DNA from: an uncultured Pseudomonadota bacterium
GTDB taxonomy: Bacteria; Bdellovibrionota_B; Oligoflexia; Oligoflexales; CAILAO01
Length of the DNA: 8,139 bases
Reading direction: 5' to 3'
NCBI GenBank assembly: GCA_903832105.1
Contig: CAILAO010000427.1
Location: 1-8,139 of the forward strand
Made by a program: the position numbers and the translations under genes. The notes under the pieces are model-generated. The model had not been told where the DNA came from. It searched no databases and worked only from the letters and a program-made list of their open reading frames with translations. Below, piece by piece: positions 1 to 6,090 of this stretch (its first letter is position 1; every line of letters begins with the position of its first letter).

Positions 1-68
1 AAGTCTCAAGTTTCAAGTCTATGTCTATGAGGACGTATACGTTAACTCAGTGCCATTCAGTACACGCC

Positions 69-2450
69 CTAATCCGAAGAAAGCATATATTCTTTCACAG
101 CTAGATACATGTGTTCCGGAGAAAGTCCCGCTTGTTCCATAACCCATTGCGGTGTTCCGCTGGCAGGGTAGGAGCCCTTCATGAGGGGATGGAGCGTCCT
201 CCTTCTTCCTTCTTCAGATGTCATCCAACGATACATTGTAGGAAGCGTAAAGCCGGTGATTGCCATCGCTCTCCTTGCGATATCAGGAGAGTAAAGTGCG
301 GTTTTCTCCTGATCAGAAAGTAAATCAAAGAGTTCGGCACTGCTGACATAAAAAACGTTAAAGTCAAAACCGTCTTGATTCAGTTTTGGCAGCACGTCGT
401 TTACAAAACAAATGGCGACTTCACTTCCTTGAAGAACAACAGATTTAGACGCTTCCTTTGTCTGTGAAGAAGCCTTTTTAAGTGCATAGAGACCTTTCGT
501 TGTCTCTAGCGGGGTCGAAGCAAACTGGGACCAGTCTGGCACAGTCTCGCTTGGCCTGGTGACAAATGGCAGAATGACAGCAGGTCTCTTCTGCAGGGCA
601 GTTACGAGTAAGGGCCAAATTTCCTGAGCGGCCCAAGGGGTGAGTGTCAATAGGGATCCCCTTGGAAAATTTTCTTCGAATAACTGTAAGGCTTGAACAT
701 CGGCGTGAGTGGGGCCGTCTTCACCCGTTTTAAGACCTGCATGACCGCAAATGATGATGAACGGATTAAAGGGCTTTTTAGAGTATAAAGATGCATACTG
801 CTGTCCGATCACGTGAAGTTTTGCGGAGATATGCTGCAAAGCCCCGATAAAGGCTGCATATGAAGAGCCAACGCCAATGTGAAATCCAAACGTAGAAAGT
901 CCAGAAAGAACGCCTCCCATCGCATCTTCACAAATTCCGCCAAGAGAAATCAGTCGCGAATTAGGATTCTCTGTGGCGTGAAAAAAGCCACCTTGAAATC
1001 CTTTATTGATATTAAGCGCGCTGGTCGACCCTAGAAGGTCGGCGGATGCGACCATAAAGGCACCGCCTGATTTGCGGTTCAGATAACCTAGGGCATCTCC
1101 CAAAACTTCCCGCAAAGGAACGGTGGATCCAGGATTTGATTTTAGTTCTTCAGGGATATTGAGAGCGTTTATCTTGTTCGAAGAGAAGAGAGCGTCGGGG
1201 TGCGGATGTTCCGTATGGGGATGACGCATCAATTTCTGCAGTTTTGCTTGCTTATTAAGTAACTCACCAGAAAGCCGTTTTCCAAGATCTATCTCTCTTT
1301 CAAGCGCGCTTCGAACCGTCATAAGCGAAAGAAAAAATGCCTCTTCGATATCAGTGGGAGTTTTAGGTTCTATCGGTCTTGGAAATTTTACTGAAAAACG
1401 ATTTTCGAACTCTTCAAGAGAAGCATAGAATTCTTTTGAACAAAATTTATGGCCAGCTCCGTGAGATTTTCTGCCTTCGATGCCATATTTCCATCCCTTG
1501 ACGGTTCGGTAAACAATCGCCGTCGGTTGGCTGTTATCCTGCATGACGGCGAGGCTCTGTGCCATTAAAATCTCATGAAAATCAGTTCCATTAGAGACCG
1601 TAATAACGTTCCAGTCATGGAGCCGTGCGAATTCGTCGGGGGTCCACTGGACATAATCCCCGGGTATGTCATGCTCGGAACAGACATGGTCAGAATCGAT
1701 TGAAGACTGATTCCAATCGACGTGCAAGATTACATTTGAAAGTCCTGACGCGGAGGCAGAAGCCATGGCTTCGCTGACGCGGCCAGGAGTCAGCCCTCCC
1801 TCGCCCTCTAAAATATGCACTTTCGGTGGGTTGCTTCGAAAAACGTCATATGCGGCCAGGGCAAGCCCAATAGCCGAGGCAACGCCAACGCCGGAGGCTC
1901 CCGTTGACAGTTTAACGAAAGGAACCAATGGAACAGGATGACCGTCGAGCGCTTTAGCATGATATTTCTTAAAAAGCGGCGTGCTCGTAAGCGGATTTCG
2001 TCTGAATCCCAGAAGATCTTCGAGACGAAGTTGTTTCGACTCCAACGGCAACATCTTCGGCTGATAAATTCTGATGATCTCATTACGTAAAGCCCAGGCC
2101 GCATACAGTCCTAAGGCTTTATGCCCCGCAGCATAACACAGGATATCCGCGCCTTGCGCGTCTGGATCAGAGAAATCATAGTCCATAGTTTGAAAAATAA
2201 GGCTTTGAACGATCTGTCCAGATGAAATGCTTCCGCCCGGGTGCCCTGAAGTCGGTACAAAATTATAAAGAAGTGAACACAAAGTTCGATAAGCCAAATT
2301 GAGTCCTTCCAGCGACCTAATGACTTCCTGATCGGGGAGCGCTGGAAGGCTAATGGATCGACTTTTTATGACTTCGGATATAGAAAGAGCAAAACCGCGC
2401 CTTGATCTGAACTGAAAACCTTCGACAAAATTTTTAGCGATAGAAACCAT
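69..2450 (-). CDS. tkt: Transketolase-family thiamine-diphosphate enzyme, long form
   Basis: This is a transketolase of 793 residues. The family moves two-carbon ketol units between sugar phosphates in the cytoplasmic non-oxidative pentose phosphate pathway. Residues seen, in order: GHPGG at 69-73, GHKALGLY at 109-116, STGASGVG at 183-190, the diphosphate/metal site GEG at 216-218 ending in DWNQSSID at 245-252, SHG near 329-331, ADL at 470-472, a CEDAMGG segment with the likely catalytic Glu at 508, and GEDGPTH at 576-582 with His570 just upstream. The C-terminal domain ends with the family-like segment SYPASGTPQWVMEQAG. It is about 130 residues longer than typical transketolases (near 660), with an N-terminal extension of about 40 and small insertions elsewhere. 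The usual GDG is GEG here. Start: ATG at 2450 has GGAG six bases upstream; a TTG four codons earlier lacks this. Phosphoketolase has a similar length, but its motifs are absent. Substrate range is inferred from the family. Confidence 0.9.
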   Translation of the reverse strand: MVSIAKNFVEGFQFRSRRGFALSISEVIKSRSISLPALPDQEVIRSLEGLNLAYRTLCSLLYNFVPTSGHPGGSISSGQIVQSLIFQTMDYDFSDPDAQGADILCYAAGHKALGLYAAWALRNEIIRIYQPKMLPLESKQLRLEDLLGFRRNPLTSTPLFKKYHAKALDGHPVPLVPFVKLSTGASGVGVASAIGLALAAYDVFRSNPPKVHILEGEGGLTPGRVSEAMASASASGLSNVILHVDWNQSSIDSDHVCSEHDIPGDYVQWTPDEFARLHDWNVITVSNGTDFHEILMAQSLAVMQDNSQPTAIVYRTVKGWKYGIEGRKSHGAGHKFCSKEFYASLEEFENRFSVKFPRPIEPKTPTDIEEAFFLSLMTVRSALEREIDLGKRLSGELLNKQAKLQKLMRHPHTEHPHPDALFSSNKINALNIPEELKSNPGSTVPLREVLGDALGYLNRKSGGAFMVASADLLGSTSALNINKGFQGGFFHATENPNSRLISLGGICEDAMGGVLSGLSTFGFHIGVGSSYAAFIGALQHISAKLHVIGQQYASLYSKKPFNPFIIICGHAGLKTGEDGPTHADVQALQLFEENFPRGSLLTLTPWAAQEIWPLLVTALQKRPAVILPFVTRPSETVPDWSQFASTPLETTKGLYALKKASSQTKEASKSVVLQGSEVAICFVNDVLPKLNQDGFDFNVFYVSSAELFDLLSDQEKTALYSPDIARRAMAITGFTLPTMYRWMTSEEGRRRTLHPLMKGSYPASGTPQWVMEQAGLSPEHMYLAVKEYMLSSD

Positions 2451-2456
2451 AAAAAT

Positions 2457-2460
2457 CTCC
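2457..2460 (-). promoter_or_regulatory. Ribosome-binding site that fixes the transketolase start
   Basis: On the minus strand GGAG is followed by six bases and then ATG at 2450. The upstream in-frame TTG at 2462 overlaps this Shine-Dalgarno sequence and so is unlikely to be the start. Confidence 0.7.
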
Positions 2461-2462
2461 AA

Positions 2463-2605
2463 GAATATAGAGATATTCCCAATTTATCGCTGTTATCATA
2501 TTCGAAATTTATCGGAGAATCCATCAATCGTTATCGGCCGTAGCCGCGCTTGTTGTTGTTCTTTTTCTCCAACTTTGACACATTAGGGACATACTTATCG
2601 AAATT
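2463..2605. promoter_or_regulatory. Divergent intergenic region with repeated TTATCG
   Basis: This stretch lies between the divergently transcribed transketolase gene and the exported-protein gene, so promoters for both should be here. TTATCG occurs at 2484-2489, 2509-2514, 2531-2536 and 2595-2600, with a one-base variant TTATCA at 2493-2498. A perfect inverted repeat GAATAT-AGAG-ATATTC sits at 2463-2478, directly upstream of the transketolase ribosome-binding site. A TTGACA hexamer is at 2575-2580 on the plus strand, but I see no good -10 at the right distance. Operator function is inference. Confidence 0.35.
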
Positions 2606-2611
2606 AAGGAG
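2606..2611 (+). promoter_or_regulatory. Ribosome-binding site of the exported-protein gene
   Basis: AAGGAG abuts an ATG at 2612 with no spacer, which is too close for initiation there. The next in-frame ATG, at 2621, is nine bases away, so that start is preferred. It also gives a compact signal peptide. Confidence 0.7.
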
Positions 2612-2620
2612 ATGAATGAC

Positions 2621-3310
2621 ATGTCTAAAAAGCTTTTAACATGTGCAGCTATTTTCTTCCTTGTTCAAGTAAACCTCTTTGCTGACGGGAGTATTCCTCG
2701 AGATCCCATAGGTGAGGTTGCAAATTACAAACTGGATAGAGATCCCCATAGGACCTCTCAATCCATCAGGCAAGGTATTGTCGATCTAAAAGTGCTACGC
2801 TACTTGCCGCAGTTTCAATCTGGTGGGGTATATGAAGTTGAACTTGCCTATGACGTGTTAGTGTCGATGGTCGGCAGGCAACATGGCAAGAAGCTGATCG
2901 AGGTTCCGGAAAAATATTTCACGCAGGAATTTTGGGATGAATTGCGTAAGAATGGCGCTTACAATTCGGATCAGTTTAAAATCAAGCACGAAGGATATGG
3001 TGACGCAAAAACAATGGACGGGCGCGTCTATCAACACTGTGATAAGCTCTACTTTTATGATATCAAGACTGACTTGTCTGAGTCGGAGCTTTTGGATTTT
3101 ATTCAGCAGCTTTTTGTTTGGACGCTGAGTGGCTTAGGCTTCGATGTTTCGCCTTATTCCGAAGTAAAAGATTTAAAGATTCGGGGATTTTTTAAAGACG
3201 GTGTGCCGGTTCTTCACGGGGTCAAGCTGGACATCTCCGGGACAGTGGACGGTCTTCCAGCTAAAGCAGGGCTCGATTATATCAAGCAGGGCACAAATTC
3301 AGAGTTTTAG
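2621..3310 (+). CDS. Small exported protein of unknown function
   Basis: I do not recognise this protein of 229 residues. Its N terminus is a clear Sec signal peptide: MSKKLL, then a hydrophobic core (residues 7-20), with likely cleavage after LFA at residue 21 ahead of an Asp-Gly. The single Cys in the signal is too early for a lipobox, so it is probably not a lipoprotein. The mature part, about 208 residues, is soluble-looking and mixed in charge, with one Cys (residue 140), many aromatic residues (for example KLYFYD near 142-147) and no further membrane segment. A periplasmic or secreted location is inferred. It is transcribed away from the transketolase gene and toward the histone-like gene, so it is probably monocistronic, with the hairpin at 3318-3353 just after its TAG stop. 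The start at 2621 is chosen by the Shine-Dalgarno spacing; a start at 2612 would add three residues. Confidence 0.8.
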   Translation: MSKKLLTCAAIFFLVQVNLFADGSIPRDPIGEVANYKLDRDPHRTSQSIRQGIVDLKVLRYLPQFQSGGVYEVELAYDVLVSMVGRQHGKKLIEVPEKYFTQEFWDELRKNGAYNSDQFKIKHEGYGDAKTMDGRVYQHCDKLYFYDIKTDLSESELLDFIQQLFVWTLSGLGFDVSPYSEVKDLKIRGFFKDGVPVLHGVKLDISGTVDGLPAKAGLDYIKQGTNSEF

Positions 3311-3317
3311 GGTAGAA

Positions 3318-3353
3318 GCCTCAGTCAAGTTGGAAGACCAACTCGACTGAGGC
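3318..3353. terminator. Symmetrical hairpin between convergent genes
   Basis: GCCTCAGTC (3318-3326) pairs perfectly with GACTGAGGC (3345-3353). After one A/C mismatch, AGTTGG (3328-3333) pairs with CCAACT (3338-3343) across an AAGA loop. The stem is about 15 base pairs. It starts 8 bases after the stop of the plus-strand gene and lies 15 bases past the stop of the minus-strand gene. A bidirectional terminator is the natural reading, although neither strand has a proper T-run after the stem, so it could instead protect 3' ends. Confidence 0.7.
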
Positions 3354-3368
3354 GCAAAATTCGGACGA

Positions 3369-3764
3369 TTACTTTTTCTTCGCTTTGGCTTTGGCTTTTG
3401 GTTTTGCGGCGGCTTTCTTTGGAGCTGCTTTTTTCGCTTCATGGCTTTGCTTGTAGTTGTCGTGCAACTCTTTTATTTTCTTGCTCGCAAATTTCGCCGC
3501 CTTATTGAATTTCTTTTCGATGCCTGGAAGATCAAGACCGTGCTTTTTTGCGCCCTTCTTAACATCAACGATGAACTTTTCGACCTTTGGTTCAAATTCT
3601 TTCAGTTTGGTCGAGACGAACGTTTCGACTTCTTTTCTCTTTTGTTTGAAGTCATCCGATGCGGCATACTCTTTAACTTGTCGCACTAGCTCGTCGCCTT
3701 CTTTCTTCAGGCTTTTATGAAGCTTTTCCAGATCCTTTTTAATAACGCCTACCAGTTCTTTCAT
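3369..3764 (-). CDS. Basic helical protein with Lys/Ala histone-like tail
   Basis: This protein has 131 residues and two parts. Residues 1 to about 105 are highly charged, rich in Lys and Glu with regularly spaced hydrophobic residues, and look like long amphipathic or coiled-coil helices; one Gly/Pro-containing break (GLDLPG near 76-81) separates two helical stretches. Residues 108-131 are almost only Lys, Ala and Pro (AAPKKAAAKPKAKAKAKK), like the tails of bacterial histone H1-like proteins such as chlamydial Hc1 and AlgP. There is no signal peptide. A role in binding nucleic acid or compacting the nucleoid is inferred from the tail; the helical part also resembles phasin-like or other surface-coating helical proteins, so the family is open. 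Start: four in-frame ATGs lie at 3794, 3785, 3776 and 3764. Only the last has an ideal site (GGAG, six bases away), so 3764 is used; the longest form would be 141 residues. Confidence 0.8.
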   Translation of the reverse strand: MKELVGVIKKDLEKLHKSLKKEGDELVRQVKEYAASDDFKQKRKEVETFVSTKLKEFEPKVEKFIVDVKKGAKKHGLDLPGIEKKFNKAAKFASKKIKELHDNYKQSHEAKKAAPKKAAAKPKAKAKAKKK

Positions 3765-3794
3765 GTTTCTCTCCATGTTCTCCATGTTCTCCAT
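3765..3794 (-). repeat. Short tandem repeat of alternative starts and SD motifs
   Basis: On the minus strand ATGGAGAAC occurs twice in tandem (3794-3786, 3785-3777), followed by the related ATGGAGAGAAAC (3776-3765) and then ATG at 3764. Each unit holds an in-frame ATG and a GGAG. The GGAG at 3774-3771 is correctly placed for ATG 3764. The two 9-base units equal three codons each, so gain or loss of a unit would keep the frame. Confidence 0.75.
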
Positions 3795-4042
3795 GAGATT
3801 TAGGTTTCTAAAACGATCCCCAAACCAGCCTTGTCACTACGAAAAAACTGATCTGAGTGGGTTTACATCGTCTGAGTAAAATTATTCGGAAAATAAGCGA
3901 GCATTTCTATCAATTAGCTTATCACCTTTTGCTTTGAACGAAAACATGCGGGCACAAATTTTTATTGATGCAATTTTCTATTTGGTAAATTTAAAAGCAG
4001 AGTTTTAAAAATAGCGCAGATGGAGGTTTTTAAAATACGCCG
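3795..4042 (-). promoter_or_regulatory. AT-rich gap upstream of the histone-like gene
   Basis: This holds no credible gene. It should contain the 3' end of the mtnA transcript and the promoter of the histone-like gene. Visible structure: an imperfect direct repeat of GTTTTAAAAATAGCGC (4002-4017) and GTTTTTAAAATACGC (4026-4040) just after the mtnA stop, and TCTGAGT repeated at 3852-3858 and 3871-3877, 19 bases apart (nearly two helical turns). I see no stem-loop terminator and no confident -35/-10 pair. Confidence 0.3.
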
Positions 4043-5107
4043 TTATGAATGACTGAAAAGGGATGCAATCTTGCTGTAAAAAGGCGGAGTTAGAACGCCG
4101 ATTTCTGTGATTATTCCAGAAATGAGAGTGTGCGGCGTAACGTCAAAAGAAGGGTTTCTTGCTGTAACACCTAAAGGCGCGATAGGGGTTGATGCTATTT
4201 CTGTGATTTCTTCTGGCCGACGTTCTTCAATAAGAATTTCGTCTCCGGAAGAAATTTTAGGATCGAACGTAGATAGCGGGGCGGCGACATAAAACGGAAT
4301 TCCATGATGTTTCGCATTGACGGCGAGAGAATACGTTCCAATCTTGTTGGCGGTGTCGCCGTTAGATGCAATTCGATCCGCGCCAACGAAGATATAGTCA
4401 ATGGATTTCTGCCCCATAAAGAAAGCCGCTGCGGAATCCGCGATAAGCGTGAATGGGATTTTTTCTTCTTTCAGTTCGAATGCAGTTAAGCGTGCCCCCT
4501 GAAGAAAGGGTCTCGTTTCGTCAGCAAAAACCATGCTGAGTCTCCCAGCCGCATGTATTGCCCTCACCACTCCGAGCGCTGTTCCATAACCAGCGGTTGC
4601 CAAACTGCCCGCGTTGCAGTGTGTAAGGATAGTCACTTTTTCCTTGCTCTGAGTGCTGAGAATCGAAAGGCCGTGCTGACCGATTGCCTGGCAAGTTGCA
4701 AGATCCTTTGCAAAAAAATCAAGAGCCGCCTTTTCAATGTTTGAAGATACGATTTCCATCGGAGTATCAAAGTCAAATGAAGCAGTGCATTTTTTGGCGC
4801 TTTCGATCGCGAAAAACAAATTTACTGCTGTCGGACGTGTTTTAGCAAGACGTTCACAAGCTTCCATAAATCGTGAGTTGTAGTCTTTCCAGAAAAGCGC
4901 CGCAGAATATGATTTTGCATCAATTGCCAAGGCGAAAAATGCTGTGCACCCTATTGCTGGCGCACCGCGTATGACCATCTGTTCAATAGCATCCGCAATC
5001 GCATCGAGCGATCGATATTCGATCCAGTGACTTTCCCTTGGTAGCTTTCTTTGATCAATAAGACTCAAAACACCGCTTTGGTAGGACATAGCAGTAAACA
5101 CTTTCAA
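4043..5107 (-). CDS. mtnA: Methylthioribose-1-phosphate isomerase
   Basis: MtnA converts 5-methylthioribose 1-phosphate to 5-methylthioribulose 1-phosphate in the cytoplasmic methionine salvage pathway. The protein has 354 residues, normal for the family, which is related to the eIF2B alpha/beta/delta subunits. Seen: LIDQRKLP near 16-23, RGAPAIG at 47-53, THCNAGSLAT at 162-171 with the likely catalytic Cys164, ADETRPFLQGARLT near 195-208, GADRIASNGD at 242-251 with likely catalytic Asp244, and NK at 254-255. It is probably the last gene of an operon, 42 bases after the membrane-protein gene. Start: a TTG at 5107 gives an N terminus (MKVFT) like that of relatives, but its AAGAGG lies only two bases upstream; GTG at 5101 has better spacing (eight), and an ATG lies at 5089. 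No other methionine-salvage gene is present, so the pathway context is missing. A ribose-1,5-bisphosphate isomerase is a related but less likely alternative. Confidence 0.92.
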   Translation of the reverse strand: MKVFTAMSYQSGVLSLIDQRKLPRESHWIEYRSLDAIADAIEQMVIRGAPAIGCTAFFALAIDAKSYSAALFWKDYNSRFMEACERLAKTRPTAVNLFFAIESAKKCTASFDFDTPMEIVSSNIEKAALDFFAKDLATCQAIGQHGLSILSTQSKEKVTILTHCNAGSLATAGYGTALGVVRAIHAAGRLSMVFADETRPFLQGARLTAFELKEEKIPFTLIADSAAAFFMGQKSIDYIFVGADRIASNGDTANKIGTYSLAVNAKHHGIPFYVAAPLSTFDPKISSGDEILIEERRPEEITEIASTPIAPLGVTARNPSFDVTPHTLISGIITEIGVLTPPFYSKIASLFSHS

Positions 5108-5149
5108 AACCTCTTCTTTGTGAGTGCGCCTTTTTTAATGAACTTTCCA

Positions 5150-6058
5150 TCAAACAGCTAGATCGTCGTCAAAGGGATCCTTTTCTCGCGTTTGATCTGA
5201 CTTACTACTCTTTTCCTTTTGAGACAAGGTCCAATTGTGACCTTCTTCGCTTCGCTCTTCTGCCATCCAGGCTTCTTTAGAAACTACGTCTGACTCAAGA
5301 TGCCTAGAATGTGATCGGTACTTGACTGTAGCGAATGAATAGCGAGTGATCGCTAATAGGAGGAAAATACCGACAAGGCCAATGGCGATCGTGAGAAGTT
5401 TAGTGGGAACTTGAAACCGATCAGGGGGCGCGGAGTCAAGTTCGATTGATCTAAGTGACTTCCAGGCCTCAGCGAACAATGGGTTATTCACATCTTCAAT
5501 GTTTTTGGCTAGATCGGTATAGATGACTAAAAAGTGCCTTTTGGCTGAGGAAACAAGAATACAAACTTGCATTAGCGGAATATTGTCGAGCAAATAATCC
5601 GCGTAAAAAAGAATTGCTGAAGATTTGTTTTCTAATTCGATTTTTTCTGAGTTGCGGACACGATAACCTTTAATTGATGATGAAGTGTTGGAAAATTTGG
5701 TTACGAGAAGGTTTTCGAAAATTCTTGCTGTAACATCATCTATATAGCGAACCCCCTTAAACCCCATGACTTGAATGGTGCGCTGGACACCACCACCTTT
5801 TTGATAGGGAGTCTGTAGGAGCAGAGTAAAGCCGGGGGCATTGCGGTGAAGTTCCCAACCGCTGGGTGGCGTCAGGCTAAATCCTTTCTCCTTAATCACA
5901 ACTCGCTTACCGTCAGAAAGTGGGACATTAGTCTTTTGTTCGATCCAGGGCCATGCGGGGCTGGAAAACAGGAATAGAAAGAGTGCGAACGGGACCGTCC
6001 AAAATCCGATGGATTTTGCCATACTACTTGCCTTTTGGCTTTGAATTTGACTTGTCAC
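5150..6058 (-). CDS. Single-pass membrane protein, PsbP/DUF1795-like exported domain
   Basis: This protein has 302 residues from the chosen GTG. Residues 13-35 form a signal peptide (basic start, hydrophobic FALFLFLF core, likely cleavage after SPA). Residues about 56-206 form a domain that opens with GFSLTPPSGWEL and ends with an AWKSLRSIEL segment; this pattern of a beta-rich fold recalls PsbP/DUF1795-type proteins, though the match is by eye. Residues 219-238 are a transmembrane helix (LLTIAIGLVGIFLLL), followed by a hydrophilic tail of about 60 residues rich in Glu, Lys, Ser and Asp that ends DPFDDDLAV. The predicted topology is domain outside, tail in the cytoplasm. It lies 32 bases after the TPR gene and 42 bases before mtnA, so co-transcription is likely. 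Starts at GTG 6094, which overlaps the TPR stop as GTGA, or at ATG 6022 are possible, but only GTG 6058 has a strong Shine-Dalgarno site. Confidence 0.8.
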   Translation of the reverse strand: MTSQIQSQKASSMAKSIGFWTVPFALFLFLFSSPAWPWIEQKTNVPLSDGKRVVIKEKGFSLTPPSGWELHRNAPGFTLLLQTPYQKGGGVQRTIQVMGFKGVRYIDDVTARIFENLLVTKFSNTSSSIKGYRVRNSEKIELENKSSAILFYADYLLDNIPLMQVCILVSSAKRHFLVIYTDLAKNIEDVNNPLFAEAWKSLRSIELDSAPPDRFQVPTKLLTIAIGLVGIFLLLAITRYSFATVKYRSHSRHLESDVVSKEAWMAEERSEEGHNWTLSQKEKSSKSDQTREKDPFDDDLAV

Positions 6059-6071
6059 ATGACCCTCCTTT
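6055..6071 (-). promoter_or_regulatory. Strong RBS with start-stop ATGTGA overlapping a GTG start
   Basis: AAAGGAGGG (6071-6063) is close to a perfect Shine-Dalgarno match. Five bases after its GGAGG core is GTG at 6058, the chosen start. A competing ATG at 6060 overlaps that GTG in another frame and is followed at once by TGA (6057-6055). Confidence 0.6.
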
Positions 6072-6090
6072 AAAAAAATTATGCGTATGT

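Noticed and set aside
1..68. Short repeats such as AAGTCT and CAAGT, and the palindromes GTATAC and GTTAAC, after the transketolase stop
   Set aside because: They are too short to support a terminator, attachment site or repeat element, and no stem with a T-run is formed on the minus strand.
1808..2104. Minus-strand frame of 98 codons inside the transketolase gene
   Set aside because: It is a shadow in another frame of a well-supported gene, with Arg- and Cys-rich low-quality protein sequence.
69..2450. Phosphoketolase, suggested by the length of about 790 residues
   Set aside because: The protein has transketolase motifs (GHPGG, GEDGPTH, CEDAMGG-type catalytic Glu) and lacks the phosphoketolase signatures such as the GHWG and SHVSPGIPGSIHEGG-like segments. 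Deoxyxylulose-phosphate synthase was rejected for the same reason.
2575..2600. Sigma-70 promoter from TTGACA at 2575
   Set aside because: At spacers of 15-18 bases the candidate -10 hexamers are poor, and transcription would start inside the ribosome-binding site at 2606-2611. It is kept only as a remark in the intergenic entry.
3441..3720. Plus-strand frames rich in Phe and Leu opposite the histone-like gene
   Set aside because: These are the complement of Lys- and Glu-rich codons of the minus-strand gene, which has a ribosome-binding site and a clear composition pattern.
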